From Lachnospiraceae bacterium MD329 (GTDB lineage: Bacteria; Bacillota; Clostridia; UBA1381): DNA of 64,000 nucleotides. The first letter of the stretch is position 1. Each line of letters begins with the position of its first letter. Below are positions 25,269 to 35,062 of the stretch, in pieces. The stretch spans positions 62,167 to 126,166 of the forward strand of contig VIQV01000022.1 of assembly GCA_010206265.1 (NCBI GenBank). The letters run 5' to 3'. A program made the translations under genes and the position numbers. The notes below the pieces were generated by a model. It made no database searches. It was given only the letters and a program-made list of their open reading frames with translations, and was not told where the DNA came from.

Positions 25269-25980
25269 AATCAAAAATGCCTTTGACAGTGTCAGAGCAG
25301 AAGAATCATTGAAAGAAAATACACTGAAATTCATACAGGACAGGCACATTCCAAAACAGCGCGCCTTTATTCCAAAGTACAGATATGCTTTAATACTTAC
25401 GGCATTTATAATTGTTTTTTCAGGTATTGGCGGATATTCAATACTTAATTCTGCGGTATCGTATATAAGTATAGACGTAAATCCGTCAGTCGAACTTGGA
25501 TTAAACCGTTTTGAAAATGTTGTTTCGGCAGAGGGCTATAATGATGATGGCAGTGAAATTCTTTCGGGAATTGACTTGAAAGGGAAATCATATACAGAGG
25601 CAATAGATATGCTGCTGTCAATGCAGGAATTTGATAAGTATATGGACGGTAATGCAGTATTGGAATTTACGGTTGCTGCGGATAATCAGGAGAGCATTAT
25701 AACAGGTATAAAAGGCTGTGACGCGTATAACAGATATAGAGGCGCGTGTCATTCGGCAGATAATGAGCTTGTTAAGGACGCTCATAAAAATGGTCTTTCT
25801 CTCGGCAAGTACAGAGCGTATCTTGAACTTTCGCAATACGATTCATCTGTTACAGCGGAGGATTGCAGGGATATGACAATGCACCAGATACACGATATGA
25901 TTGACGAACATACAGACCGTCATAATGATGGAAACCAAAGAGGTTACGGACATCATAGAGGAAGACATATGAAGGAATGA
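25261..25980 (+). CDS. RsgI-like membrane anti-sigma factor with His-rich tail
   Basis: 239 residues from a TTG with GGGAGG 8 bases upstream (GTG 25252 and ATG 25255 lie too close to it). Cytosolic N-terminus of ~45 residues that should hold the sigma factor, then one membrane helix (YALILTAFIIVFSGIGGYSIL). The outer domain begins with the RsgI-type phrase YISIDVNPSVELGLNRFENVVSAEG. The C-terminus is His-rich (about ten His in the last 35 residues, HHRGRH near the end). In Clostridium thermocellum, RsgI-type anti-sigmas carry carbohydrate-binding domains; here the sensor end looks metal-like instead. Confidence 0.85.
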   Translation: MNRIKNAFDSVRAEESLKENTLKFIQDRHIPKQRAFIPKYRYALILTAFIIVFSGIGGYSILNSAVSYISIDVNPSVELGLNRFENVVSAEGYNDDGSEILSGIDLKGKSYTEAIDMLLSMQEFDKYMDGNAVLEFTVAADNQESIITGIKGCDAYNRYRGACHSADNELVKDAHKNGLSLGKYRAYLELSQYDSSVTAEDCRDMTMHQIHDMIDEHTDRHNDGNQRGYGHHRGRHMKE

Positions 25981-26012
25981 AAAAGGGACTGAATTTCAGT
26001 CCCTTTTAATTA
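25979..26012. terminator. Bidirectional terminator between convergent genes
   Basis: A perfect 12-bp stem AAAAGGGACTGA/TCAGTCCCTTTT, with T-rich flank in both directions. It serves the sigma operon and the minus-strand gene at 26006. Confidence 0.88.
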
Positions 26013-27229
26013 TTATCGCTGTAAAGATATACCCATAAAATAGTCAGTAATGCTATTGCAACGCCGCCGCCGATACAAACTATCGGCAGGTGTGTTTTCT
26101 TATCAATAGATTTCTCGATTTTGATATGGTTCTCTTTATTACTTTCTTCACCGTATTTTGAATGTTTCAAAAGTGAAAGCGATCCCTTTGATTTTTTATA
26201 AAGCAGGGTGTTTCTGTCGTAATCGGTTTTGATTTGTTTTAACTCTCTGTCAGAGAGCGGTATACAATCCGTTCTTACCTTTAAAATCTGATAACCGTTT
26301 TCAGCGTCGTCGCTGCGTCTTAAAAGCGCGTAATTGTAATATGTACGGTCGGTTGAAAAACGCAGATAATATATTTCGTCGCCAAGATTATACGCCTCAG
26401 AAATAAGATAGAACTTATCCGTACTCGGCTCAACATTGAGCGCATTTCTGTATTCGTCAATAGATGAATAATTTGCAATGTCAAAGTCGGTAAATTTAAC
26501 GGCGTCCTTTAATACTGCCTCCATTTGCTTTTCGTCCTCGTCACGCAGACGTTCGGAAATGTCATCATAAGTCACGCTGTCTGCCGCTGAATTTTTAAGA
26601 CTGTCAAAAAATTCTCCAATGTATCTGTTGTAGTTTGAAACATCTACATCAGGGTGGAAATAGTTGTTTCCAAAATCCATAACTCCTGATTCACTCAGAA
26701 CAACAGGCGCATTTACATATTCAAATGCGTCGCCGTTGACTACCGTATAGTAATCTGAACGCACAACACTGCCGTTTTCCAGCGTACTGTATATAACGTA
26801 GCGTTTTTCGTTGTTTGAAGCAAGTGAAAACAATCCGCCCTGACCGTCGGCAAACTGACTGTAACCAACATCAAGGATAGCTACGCGCTCCGCTTTTTCT
26901 TTTAGTTCATCATATTTCCATATATGGCACGACGCGACAGAGTAATCTGCGTCAGCCAGAAAAATTACAAGATACGGATTTTCATTATTATCAAAATTAA
27001 CAACATCACTGTACACTATTCCGTGAGGCAATTCACCGCGGATACTGTCACCGGCATTTTCCGTATGCATTGAGCCGTAGGTAAACAGATAATCGTTTAA
27101 AACGTAGGCATATACCGCCGACATCTTTCCGACAGGCTCGTCTGCGCTGGCGCCGCTGAAGGAAAAACAGGATATTACGATTACAGCCGAACAAAACACG
27201 GATAAAAGCCTGAATATCCTTTTTTTCAA
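26006..27229 (-). CDS. Membrane-anchored extracellular protein, unknown
   Basis: 407 residues. N-terminal signal peptide (LLSVFCSAVIVISCFSFSGASA), a ~340-residue extracellular domain with alternating Tyr-rich strands, then a single C-terminal membrane helix (VCIGGGVAIALLTILWVYLY) and a very short tail: a type I membrane protein. It has no known family that I recognise. The frame opens with GTG at 27235, but AGGGGG stands 7 bases before a TTG at 27229. A consensus promoter lies upstream (27315-27287). It is convergent with the sigma operon. Confidence 0.75.
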   Translation of the reverse strand: MKKRIFRLLSVFCSAVIVISCFSFSGASADEPVGKMSAVYAYVLNDYLFTYGSMHTENAGDSIRGELPHGIVYSDVVNFDNNENPYLVIFLADADYSVASCHIWKYDELKEKAERVAILDVGYSQFADGQGGLFSLASNNEKRYVIYSTLENGSVVRSDYYTVVNGDAFEYVNAPVVLSESGVMDFGNNYFHPDVDVSNYNRYIGEFFDSLKNSAADSVTYDDISERLRDEDEKQMEAVLKDAVKFTDFDIANYSSIDEYRNALNVEPSTDKFYLISEAYNLGDEIYYLRFSTDRTYYNYALLRRSDDAENGYQILKVRTDCIPLSDRELKQIKTDYDRNTLLYKKSKGSLSLLKHSKYGEESNKENHIKIEKSIDKKTHLPIVCIGGGVAIALLTILWVYLYSDNN

Positions 27230-27286
27230 CGTCACACCCCCTAATTCCGCAAAACAATAGTTTTGTTTACATAATTCCCGATATTT

Positions 27287-27315
27287 ATTATACAGTTAAA
27301 ATTGTAACAATTCAA
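27287..27315 (-). promoter_or_regulatory. Promoter of the gene at 27229
   Basis: On the minus strand, TTGAAT (27315-27310), 17 bases, TATAAT (27292-27287). Confidence 0.8.
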
Positions 27316-27388
27316 CGTGATTTCTGTTAAGAGCATATTACAATAATATGGCAAATTGTGTTTAAAGGGGTTTTTAGGGGAAGAGGAA

Positions 27389-27411
27389 TTGCCGTAATAC
27401 GGCAAATTGCC
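27389..27411. promoter_or_regulatory. Overlapping palindromes at the argC promoter
   Basis: TTGCCGTA-A-TACGGCAA (27389-27405) overlaps GGCAA-A-TTGCC (27401-27411), ending 3 bases before the -35. A further GGCAAATTG lies at 27350. Operator-like. The same core recurs upstream of the XRE gene at 31301. Confidence 0.6.
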
Positions 27412-27413
27412 TA

Positions 27414-27442
27414 TTTACAAATTAAATATTTTGTACTATAAT
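27414..27442 (+). promoter_or_regulatory. Promoter of argC
   Basis: TTTACA, 17 bases, TATAAT. The palindromes abut the -35, a position where a bound repressor would block polymerase. Confidence 0.75.
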
Positions 27443-27485
27443 TAGACAGGATAGGCAATTTTACAATATGAAAGAAGGATTAATT

Positions 27486-28523
27486 ATGATAAAAGCGGCA
27501 GTGCTCGGCGCTACGGGCTATGCAGGCATAGAGCTTGTAAGACTGCTTACGGCTCATAACGAAACAAGTATTGAAATACTTGGCTCACAAAGCTTTGCAG
27601 GTCAGAAAATAAGCGAGATTTACGGAAATTTCAATCATATACTTGAAAAAGAGTGTGAAGAGGTTGACCTTGATGAGGTGTCTAAGTGTGATGTTGCATT
27701 CACGGCTCTGCCTCACGGCGCGTCAAAGACGGTTATACCGTCGCTTTTGGAAAGAGGTCTGAAGGTTATTGATTTGAGCGGTGATTACCGTTATGACGAC
27801 GCAAAAGTTTATGAGGAATGGTATGGTGAAAAACATTCTTCACCTGAACTGTTAAAGGAGTCTGTTTACGGACTTCCCGAATTACATAGGGAGAAGATAA
27901 AAAAGGCGCGTTTAATAGGAAATCCGGGCTGTTATACGACGTGTTCAATACTCGGCGCAGCACCGCTTTTGGCTAATAAAATCGGTGAAACGAAGAATAT
28001 AATAATCGACGCAAAATCAGGAGTTACAGGCGCGGGAAGAGGTTTAAAACTGCAAAACAGTTTTTGTGAATGTACGGAAAATACAAAAGCTTACAATATT
28101 GCAAAACACCGTCATACATCAGAGATTGAACAGGAGCTTTCAAATATAGCGGGTGAAAAGCTTATGTTATCGTTTACGCCTCACCTAATACCGCAAAAGC
28201 GCGGAATACTGGCAACGATTTATGTGAATCTGAACCGACCGTCAAGCTCGGAGGAGCTTACGGAAATGTATAAGGAATACTATAAGAACGAGTTTTTTGT
28301 ACGTGTTAAGAATAGCGGCAGTCTGCCTGAAACAAAACACGTTGCAGGTTCTAACTTTGTTGATATAGGCGTTTGCTATGACGAGCGTCTGCAAAGGGCG
28401 GTAGTTGTATCGGCGCTTGACAATATTGTAAAAGGCGCAGCAGGACAAGCCGTTCAAAATATGAATTTATTGTTTGGCTTAGATGAAAAAACAGGTCTTG
28501 GTAATGCAGGATTTTATTTATAA
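27486..28523 (+). CDS. argC: N-acetyl-gamma-glutamyl-phosphate reductase
   Basis: 345 residues. Reduces N-acetylglutamyl phosphate to the semialdehyde with NADPH, third step of arginine synthesis. NADP-binding [14 protein letters not shown] at the start, the catalytic Cys in [17 protein letters not shown], and the C-terminal [17 protein letters not shown] are diagnostic. The ATG at 27486 follows AAGAAGGA; the longer frame adds six residues. argB follows after 14 bases; argJ and argD are not in the window. Confidence 0.97.
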   Translation: MIKAAVLGATGYAGIELVRLLTAHNETSIEILGSQSFAGQKISEIYGNFNHILEKECEEVDLDEVSKCDVAFTALPHGASKTVIPSLLERGLKVIDLSGDYRYDDAKVYEEWYGEKHSSPELLKESVYGLPELHREKIKKARLIGNPGCYTTCSILGAAPLLANKIGETKNIIIDAKSGVTGAGRGLKLQNSFCECTENTKAYNIAKHRHTSEIEQELSNIAGEKLMLSFTPHLIPQKRGILATIYVNLNRPSSSEELTEMYKEYYKNEFFVRVKNSGSLPETKHVAGSNFVDIGVCYDERLQRAVVVSALDNIVKGAAGQAVQNMNLLFGLDEKTGLGNAGFYL

Positions 28524-28537
28524 TAGAAGGTGACACA

Positions 28538-29410
28538 ATGCAGGAACTTATAAAAAAAGCGGGTATACTTATTGAGGCGCTCCCGTATATACAGAAATTT
28601 GCAGGAAGAACCGTTGTGGTAAAATACGGCGGCAATGCAATGATTAACGAGGATTTAAAAAACTCTGTAATGGAGGATATTACACTTTTAAAATTTATCG
28701 GTCTTAACCCGATAGTCGTACACGGAGGCGGACCCGATATTTCAAAGGCGCTGGACGAACGCGGTGTTAAGAGTAAATTTATAAACGGTCTTAGAGTTAC
28801 GGACGACATCACAATGCAGACTGCTCAGCAGGTACTTATAGGAAAAACCAACAAGGAAATTGTAGCGCTGCTTAACACAAAGGGCGGACGCGCTGTAGGC
28901 GTAAGCGGTATTGACGGCAGTTTTATCGAATGTAAAAAACAGTATACAGAAGTAGACGGTAAAAAGACAGATATAGGCTACGTCGGAGATATTGTTCATA
29001 TAAAAAACTGTCTTATAAATCTGCTTTCATCAGACCAGTATATACCAGTTATTGCTCCGATTGGTACGGACGAGGAAGGAAACAGCTATAATATAAACGC
29101 AGATACAGTAGCGGCGGCAGTCGCCTCAGCTGTACAGGCGGAAAAGCTGATTTTGCTTACAGACGTTGAAGGAGTTAAGGATAACGACGGTAAAGTTATA
29201 TACGAGGTTCACAAGAACGAGATATTTGAAATGATAAACGACGGTACAATAAGCGGCGGTATGATACCAAAGGTGCTCGGCTGTCTGGAGGCGATTGACG
29301 GCGGAGTTGCAGGTGTGCATATTATAGACGGACGTATTCCGCATTGTCTGCTGCTTGAAATATTTACAAAAACAGGTATCGGAACACTTATAAAGAGCGA
29401 CAAGTATTAA
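28538..29410 (+). CDS. argB: Acetylglutamate kinase
   Basis: 290 residues. Phosphorylates N-acetylglutamate, the step before ArgC and usually the arginine feedback point in linear/cyclic pathways. [44 protein letters not shown] and LTDVEGV are amino-acid-kinase signatures in the right order. Feedback-sensitive enzymes carry an extra N-terminal helix; here the N-terminus ([20 protein letters not shown]) is long enough to include it, which suggests inhibition by arginine. That is inference. Confidence 0.97.
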   Translation: MQELIKKAGILIEALPYIQKFAGRTVVVKYGGNAMINEDLKNSVMEDITLLKFIGLNPIVVHGGGPDISKALDERGVKSKFINGLRVTDDITMQTAQQVLIGKTNKEIVALLNTKGGRAVGVSGIDGSFIECKKQYTEVDGKKTDIGYVGDIVHIKNCLINLLSSDQYIPVIAPIGTDEEGNSYNINADTVAAAVASAVQAEKLILLTDVEGVKDNDGKVIYEVHKNEIFEMINDGTISGGMIPKVLGCLEAIDGGVAGVHIIDGRIPHCLLLEIFTKTGIGTLIKSDKY

Positions 29411-29470
29411 GACTAAGTCTGAATAAATTTCTTTCAGCTTTGTTTTACGGAAGGAGTTAATGATTATATT

Positions 29471-31177
29471 ATGAAAATGTCAAATTTGTTTATGCCGACA
29501 TTGAGAGAGGTGCCGGCAGAGGCTGAAATAGCAAGTCATCAGCTTATGCTGAGAGCAGGACTTATAAGAAAGCTTGCGTCGGGTATATATTCATATTTAC
29601 CTCTCGGTCTGCGTTCACTTAAAAAGGTTGAGCAGATTGTCCGTGAGGAAATGGACAACGCAGGCGCGCAGGAGCTTTTAATGTCAGCTCTTCTGCCGTC
29701 AGAGGCTTATCAGGCGTCGGGACGCTGGGAGGTTTTTGGTCCGAGTATGTTTAAGCTTAAAGACAGAAATGACAGAGATTTTTGTCTTGGACCTACTCAC
29801 GAGGAGTTGTTTACACAGGCGGTAATCGATGGTGTGCGTTCATATAAGGAATATCCTATGACGCTTTATCAGATTCAGCACAAGTACCGTGACGAGGGAC
29901 GTCCGCGTTTCGGTGTAATCAGAAGCCGTGAATTTGTGATGAAGGACGCGTACAGCTTTGACTTGGACGAGAAGGGACTTGATGAGTCGTATAAAAAGAT
30001 GTACAGCGCATATTGCAGAATATTTGAACGTCTTGGTCTTGATTTTACAATAGTTGACGCTGACAGCGGCGCAATGGGTGGCAGCGGCAGTCAGGAATTT
30101 ATGGTTAAATCTCCTGTAGGCGAAGACGGTATTGCATACTGCGACGCGTGCGGATATGCGGCAAACTATGAAAAGGCGGAATGTATTCCGCAGGAAATGC
30201 CTTCGGTTGAGGGTGAATTTGAGATGGAGAAAATCCATACTCCAAATGCTCATACAATTGAAGAACTGGTAAAATTCCTTAATGCAGAGGCTTATAACTT
30301 CGCAAAGACGATTATTTATAAGGCTGACGATAAGTACATTGCTGCTATGGTGCGCGGTGACAGAGAGATTAATGAAGTAAAGCTTAAAAATCTCGTAGGC
30401 TGTACAGATGATTTGGAGCTTGCGGAACCGTTTATGGTTCGTCAGCTTACAAATGCGGAAGTGGGCTTTGCAGGTCCTGTAGGACTGGATATTCCCGTAT
30501 ATGCGGACAAGGAAGTGGCTATGATGAAAAACTTTATCATAGGCGCAAACGAAACCGATATGCATTATAAAAATGTTAATATAAACAAGGATTTTACGCC
30601 TGTAACAGTAGCGGATATCCGTACTATCGGTGAGGGCGACGTTTGTCCCAAGTGCGGAAAACCGATTAAGAGTGCGCAGGGTATAGAGGTCGGTCATATT
30701 TTTAAGCTTGGTACAAAGTATTCAGACGCCCTTGGATTAAAATACCTTGACGAGGACGGTAAGAGCAAGACTGTTATTATGGGCTGTTACGGTATAGGCG
30801 TTACACGCTGTCTGGCAGCAGCCATTGAGCAGAATAATGACAAAGACGGTATTATCTGGCCTGTATCAATCGCGCCGTATCAGGCAATGGTTATACCTGT
30901 AAACAGTAAGATTGATGAACAGGTACAAGCCGCTGAAGATATTTACAACAGATTGAAAGCTCAGGGTATAGAAGTGCTTTTGGACGACAGAAACGAAAGA
31001 GCCGGCGTTAAATTTAAGGACGCTGATTTGATAGGTGTTCCGGTAAGAATTGTTGTAGGTAAAAAGTGCGGCGAGGGTATTGTCGAATATAAGGAGCGCA
31101 GGTCGTCCGAGGCAGTTGAAAAGACTGTGGACGAGGCTGTAAACGACGTTATAAAGTTTATAAATGAGAATAAATAA
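29471..31177 (+). CDS. proS: Prolyl-tRNA synthetase (bacterial type with editing domain)
   Basis: 568 residues, typical of the bacterial ProS form. Class II core with motif 1 ([20 protein letters not shown]), motif 2 ([25 protein letters not shown]) and motif 3 ([17 protein letters not shown]). GPTHEELFT is the family signature. The INS editing domain (~225-400, clearing Ala-tRNA-Pro) lies between motifs 2 and 3, followed by the anticodon-binding domain. The 60-base upstream gap has no room for a T-box leader. A terminator follows. Confidence 0.98.
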   Translation: MKMSNLFMPTLREVPAEAEIASHQLMLRAGLIRKLASGIYSYLPLGLRSLKKVEQIVREEMDNAGAQELLMSALLPSEAYQASGRWEVFGPSMFKLKDRNDRDFCLGPTHEELFTQAVIDGVRSYKEYPMTLYQIQHKYRDEGRPRFGVIRSREFVMKDAYSFDLDEKGLDESYKKMYSAYCRIFERLGLDFTIVDADSGAMGGSGSQEFMVKSPVGEDGIAYCDACGYAANYEKAECIPQEMPSVEGEFEMEKIHTPNAHTIEELVKFLNAEAYNFAKTIIYKADDKYIAAMVRGDREINEVKLKNLVGCTDDLELAEPFMVRQLTNAEVGFAGPVGLDIPVYADKEVAMMKNFIIGANETDMHYKNVNINKDFTPVTVADIRTIGEGDVCPKCGKPIKSAQGIEVGHIFKLGTKYSDALGLKYLDEDGKSKTVIMGCYGIGVTRCLAAAIEQNNDKDGIIWPVSIAPYQAMVIPVNSKIDEQVQAAEDIYNRLKAQGIEVLLDDRNERAGVKFKDADLIGVPVRIVVGKKCGEGIVEYKERRSSEAVEKTVDEAVNDVIKFINENK

Positions 31178-31184
31178 TAAAGAA

Positions 31185-31214
31185 GAGCGTACCTTTAACG
31201 GTACGCTCGTTTTA
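31185..31214 (+). terminator. Terminator after proS
   Basis: GAGCGTACC/GGTACGCTC, a perfect 9-bp stem with a 6-base loop, followed by GTTTTAT. Confidence 0.85.
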
Positions 31215-31215
31215 T

Positions 31216-31260
31216 GATAAGAGAACTTGTCTTTTTAAAGACGGGGGGAGAACTCTTATC
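31216..31260 (+). other. Structured intergenic element
   Basis: Outer 8-bp arms GATAAGAG/CTCTTATC enclose an inner hairpin (GTCTT/AAGAC) and a run of six G residues. It could be a small structured RNA, a leader or a DNA-binding site. No family recognised. Confidence 0.4.
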
Positions 31261-31275
31261 TTAAATTATATTATA

Positions 31276-31313
31276 GGGTATTTTGCCCTAAATGTCAATA
31301 GGGCAAATTGCCC
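31276..31313. promoter_or_regulatory. Operator cluster upstream of the XRE regulator
   Basis: TTTGCCCTA (31282-31290) and TAGGGCAAA (31299-31307) are perfect inverted arms 8 bases apart; GGGCAA-A-TTGCCC (31301-31313) is a second, overlapping palindrome. This is what autoregulation by the following gene would look like. Confidence 0.6.
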
Positions 31314-31341
31314 TTGGATATACTATCAATGAGGTGATAGT

Positions 31342-31575
31342 ATGTTAAGAATAAAAGACTTGCGCGAGGATAATGATTATACGCAGCAGTATATAGCAGA
31401 TTATCTGCATTGTGACCAATCTGATTATTCTAAATACGAACGCGGAAAACGGAATGTTCCTTTGTGGGCGCTGCATAAACTGGCAGATTTATATGATACA
31501 AGCATAGATTATCTTGCGTGCAGAACAGACGAATCCAGACCGTATCCCAAGAGCAAAAAGACAGTACAGCGTTAA
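31342..31575 (+). CDS. XRE-family transcriptional regulator
   Basis: 77 residues, a lone Cro/CI helix-turn-helix domain (LREDNDYTQQYIADYLHCDQSDYSKYERGKRNVPLWALHKLADLYDTSIDYLA) with a short basic tail. The ribosome site GAGGTGAT precedes the ATG by 5 bases. It probably binds the palindrome cluster just upstream and perhaps the related site at argC. The terminator stem begins inside the end of the gene and is shared with the convergent clpC. Confidence 0.9.
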   Translation: MLRIKDLREDNDYTQQYIADYLHCDQSDYSKYERGKRNVPLWALHKLADLYDTSIDYLACRTDESRPYPKSKKTVQR

Positions 31576-31594
31576 TGCCGTACTGTCTTTTTAT
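31555..31594. terminator. Bidirectional terminator between XRE gene and clpC
   Basis: AAAAAGACAGTAC/GTACTGTCTTTTT: a perfect 13-bp stem with a U-run equivalent on both strands. The XRE stop codon lies in the loop. Confidence 0.92.
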
Positions 31595-34048
31595 TTACGC
31601 TTTATTTACCGTAAATTTGTCCTCGCTTACGTCCAGTGAAACTGTATCGCCTGTTTTGACTGCGCCGTCGATTATCTGCTCTGACAGCATATCCTCGATT
31701 TCATTCTGGATAGCGCGTCTTAGCGGACGCGCGCCATATACGGGGTCAAACCCGGACTTTGCTATTTTTTCAATTGCCGCGTCAGAAAAACTGATGTTGA
31801 TTTCGTTTAATTTCAGTCGTTCCGACAGCGATTTCAGCATAAGCGACGCGATTGACTTAATATCCGCCTCTGAAAGACGGTCAAATACGATAATATCATC
31901 AATTCGGTTGAGGAATTCAGGCTTAAATGCGCGCTTTACCTCTTCCATAACTTTGTTTTTGATTTTTTCGTGCTCGCTCAGACCTTTATCATCATTTTCG
32001 CTTGAAAAACCAAGCTTTGAAGATACGTTGCCGAGAATTTCTTTTGCGCCGAGATTAGAGGTCATTATAATAACAGTGTTTTTAAAATCTACTTTTCTGC
32101 CCTGAGCGTCAGTAAGAATACCGTCGTCAAGAATCTGGAGCATAATATTAAATACGTCAGGGTGTGCTTTTTCAATTTCGTCAAAAAGAATTACTGAATA
32201 GGGGTGCTTTCTGATTTTTTCGGTTAGCTGACCGCCCTCTTCAAAACCTACATATCCCGGAGGTGAGCCGATAAATTTTGATACGGCGTGTTTTTCCATA
32301 TATTCAGACATATCAACACGTATAAGTGCGTTTTCACTGCCGAACATAGCCTCGGCGAGTGATTTTGACAGTTCTGTTTTACCGACACCCGTAGGACCGA
32401 GGAACAGGAATGAACCTATCGGACGTTTCGGGTCTTTAAGTCCGGCTCTGCCGCGTTTGATTGCTTTTGCGACAGCTTTTACTGCCTCATTCTGACCGAT
32501 AACGCGCTCGTGAAGAATGTTTTCGAGGTTTTTCAAACGTTCCATTTCCTCCTCTTTAAGACGTGAGGCGGGAATATGAGTCCAGTCTGCAAGTATTTCT
32601 GCAATATCGTCCTCGTTGACTACGAGTGATGATGACGAGCCTGCGCCTCTCCAGTCGCTCTTCAACGTGTCCACTTCCTCTTTTAATATCTTTTCACGGT
32701 CGCGGATTTCAGCGGCTTTTTCAAAGTCCTGTGCTGTAATTGCCTCCTGTTTTTCGGATATAAGCGTTTCAAGCTGTTTTTCCTTCTCTTTCAGGTCGGC
32801 AGGTTCAGTTTGTGAGCCTAAACGTTTTTTTGATGCCGCCTCGTCGATAAGGTCAATAGCCTTGTCGGGCAGAAAACGGTCTGTGATATAACGCGCGGAT
32901 AGACGGACTGCGGCTTTGAGTGCGTCATCTGTAATTGTAACGCTGTGATGAGCCTCGTATTTGTCGCGTATACCGTTCAGTATTTCAAATGCCTCGTCTT
33001 CTGTAGGTTCACCGACAGTGACAGGCTGGAAACGGCGTTCAAGAGCCGCGTCCTTTTCAATGTTTTTTTTGTATTCCTTTAGTGTTGTTGCGCCTATTAC
33101 CTGCAATTCACCTCTGGCAAGAAACGGCTTTAAAATATTTGAGGCGTCCATACTGCCCTCTGCGCTGCCTGCGCCGACGATAGTGTGCAATTCATCTATA
33201 AACAATATTATATTTTTTGCCTGCAATACTTCATTTACAACCTTTTTCAGGCGTTCTTCAAATTCGCCTCTGTATTTCGCGCCTGCCACCATACTTGACA
33301 GGTCAACGGAAACAAGTCTTTTGGTTTTTAAAGGTTCGGGAACGTCGCCGGACGCTATTTTTTGTGCAAGACCTTCTACAACCGCCGTTTTACCTACTCC
33401 CGGTTCACCTATAAGGCAGGGATTGTTTTTTGTACGTCTGGACAGGATTTGAGTTACACGTTCAATCTCTTTTGAACGCCCGATTACAGGGTCAAATTTA
33501 TCGTCTTTTGCAAGCGCTGTAAAGTCGCGTCCGAACTGGTCGAGCGTGGGGGTGGGGGAGTTCGGATTGGGTGAATAGTCGCCTGCGGGCATTTCATCAA
33601 GGTCGCCCTCGCTGTCAATGGCGCGCAGGGTGTCGCTGTAAATATCCGAGAAATCAATGCCTGAAGTGCTTAGTATTTTAGCCGCCACGCCTTCTCCGTC
33701 ACGGATTATTGCCATTAGAATATGCTCCGTGCCGATATATTTGTGCCCTAAACGGCGTGCCTCGATAACGCTCATTTCAAGTATACGCTTTGAGCGCGGT
33801 GTGAGTGGCAGTTCTGTCTGCTGCGGCAGAGGCGCGCCCGAGCCGATATACTCCTGAATTTTCTGTGTTACCTTGTCAGCGGTAAGACCGTTTTCTTCGA
33901 GCATTTTTGCGGCAACGCCGCTGCCCTCGCGGATAAGTCCCAAAAGCAGGTGTTCACTGCCTATATAGTTGTGTCCGAGTTCTGCGGCGGCGTCGTGCGC
34001 CTCGCTTATGGATATTCTTGCTTTTTCCGTAAAATTTGAAAATAACAT
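31595..34048 (-). CDS. clpC: ClpC AAA+ unfoldase
   Basis: 817 residues. N-terminal Clp repeat domain ([20 protein letters not shown]), AAA1 (Walker [11 protein letters not shown]), a mid-region coiled coil with a UVR-type segment ([17 protein letters not shown]) characteristic of ClpC rather than ClpA/B, AAA2 (Walker [11 protein letters not shown]) and the C-terminal D2 subdomain. It unfolds substrates, including those marked with phospho-arginine by McsB, for ClpP. The frame starts at 34057 with TTG, but AAAGGAG is 9 bases before the ATG at 34048. Last gene of the ctsR operon. Confidence 0.98.
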   Translation of the reverse strand: MLFSNFTEKARISISEAHDAAAELGHNYIGSEHLLLGLIREGSGVAAKMLEENGLTADKVTQKIQEYIGSGAPLPQQTELPLTPRSKRILEMSVIEARRLGHKYIGTEHILMAIIRDGEGVAAKILSTSGIDFSDIYSDTLRAIDSEGDLDEMPAGDYSPNPNSPTPTLDQFGRDFTALAKDDKFDPVIGRSKEIERVTQILSRRTKNNPCLIGEPGVGKTAVVEGLAQKIASGDVPEPLKTKRLVSVDLSSMVAGAKYRGEFEERLKKVVNEVLQAKNIILFIDELHTIVGAGSAEGSMDASNILKPFLARGELQVIGATTLKEYKKNIEKDAALERRFQPVTVGEPTEDEAFEILNGIRDKYEAHHSVTITDDALKAAVRLSARYITDRFLPDKAIDLIDEAASKKRLGSQTEPADLKEKEKQLETLISEKQEAITAQDFEKAAEIRDREKILKEEVDTLKSDWRGAGSSSSLVVNEDDIAEILADWTHIPASRLKEEEMERLKNLENILHERVIGQNEAVKAVAKAIKRGRAGLKDPKRPIGSFLFLGPTGVGKTELSKSLAEAMFGSENALIRVDMSEYMEKHAVSKFIGSPPGYVGFEEGGQLTEKIRKHPYSVILFDEIEKAHPDVFNIMLQILDDGILTDAQGRKVDFKNTVIIMTSNLGAKEILGNVSSKLGFSSENDDKGLSEHEKIKNKVMEEVKRAFKPEFLNRIDDIIVFDRLSEADIKSIASLMLKSLSERLKLNEINISFSDAAIEKIAKSGFDPVYGARPLRRAIQNEIEDMLSEQIIDGAVKTGDTVSLDVSEDKFTVNKA

Positions 34049-34063
34049 AGAAATCAACTCCTT

Positions 34064-35062
34064 TTATATATTATCCCTGATTAATTCTGCTCTTTTTCTG
34101 TCGCGCTCCGGAGGTGCAAGCTCTTTGTCGCCGCTTAAAAGTGCAGGCTCTGTGATTACCATACATTCCAGCGGAGAAATTTTTCCCTCTTTGGGAAGTA
34201 TACCCATATTTTGACCGAGCATTACCTCCGAAAGCAGGGATTTTGCTTCAGCTGATGTTATACATCTCGCGTATTTAAGAGTGCCGTAGGAACGGTACAG
34301 CTTATCTGAAAGCGCGTCGGCATTGCTATCGTTTAATGCCTTGCGTGCCTTTGTTTCCATTTCGGTAAGCTGTCTTACAATATCCTTTAGTTTGTCAATT
34401 GACTGCTGCTCTGAAATACCGAGCGTCATTTTATTTGAAATCTGATACAGATGTCCGTATGCTTTTGTACCTTCGCCGTAAAGACCGCGTACCTCTATAC
34501 CGAGGCTTGCCGCAGAGGAAATAACTCTTCCTATGTTTTCGGTAATGGTCAGCGCAGGGAGATGGAGCATTACTGAGGCGCGCATACCTGTGCCGGTGTT
34601 TGTCGGACAGGCTGTAAGATAACCAAAATCGCTGTCAAATGCGTAGGTAAGATTTTCTTCAAGCACGTCGTCAACCTTTGACGCAAGCGAGTATGATTCA
34701 TCAAGCTTTAGTCCTGCCTGAATTACCTGTAAACGAATATGGTCCTCCTCCATAAGCATAATACTCATAGTTTTATCTTTATTTATAAGCACGGACTTGC
34801 CCTGTCCGTTACACATTACGGGACTTATCAAGTGTTCCTCAGCCATTGCCTGTTTCGTTACGGCAGGGGTTGTGTCGAGATTAAAAAAATCAAAATCTTT
34901 TGACAATGTGGAATTACCTGAGAGGATTGCGTCTTTAATTTTTGACGTTGCCTCGCTTGTGGATTTAAGCGCATTCGGGAACGGTATGCCTGCAAGGTTG
35001 CGGGCAAGACGTATTCTTGTAGATACAACTATATCCGCGTCGTTGTTTTTATACCAAATCAT
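34064..35062 (-). CDS. mcsB: Protein-arginine kinase McsB
   Basis: 332 residues. Guanidino-kinase-fold enzyme that phosphorylates arginine side chains, tagging proteins for ClpCP and inactivating CtsR. ATP-binding VSTRIRLARNLAGIPFP and the catalytic Cys region YLTACPTNTGTGMRASVMLHLP are diagnostic, and the C-terminal lobe is complete. The ATG overlaps the mcsA stop (ATGA), so the two are translationally coupled, as usual, because McsA activates McsB. Confidence 0.97.
   Translation of the reverse strand: MIWYKNNDADIVVSTRIRLARNLAGIPFPNALKSTSEATSKIKDAILSGNSTLSKDFDFFNLDTTPAVTKQAMAEEHLISPVMCNGQGKSVLINKDKTMSIMLMEEDHIRLQVIQAGLKLDESYSLASKVDDVLEENLTYAFDSDFGYLTACPTNTGTGMRASVMLHLPALTITENIGRVISSAASLGIEVRGLYGEGTKAYGHLYQISNKMTLGISEQQSIDKLKDIVRQLTEMETKARKALNDSNADALSDKLYRSYGTLKYARCITSAEAKSLLSEVMLGQNMGILPKEGKISPLECMVITEPALLSGDKELAPPERDRKRAELIRDNI

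Noticed and set aside
27316-27486. ArgR box upstream of argC
   Set aside because: No TNTGNATWWWWATNCANA-like element; the palindromes there have a different core.
28351-28812. Minus-strand ORF of 153 codons opposite argC/argB
   Set aside because: It lies opposite two certain genes, has no family features and reads as a shadow of the plus-strand codons.
29410-29471. T-box leader for proS
   Set aside because: The gap is only ~60 bases with no specifier loop or antiterminator motif.
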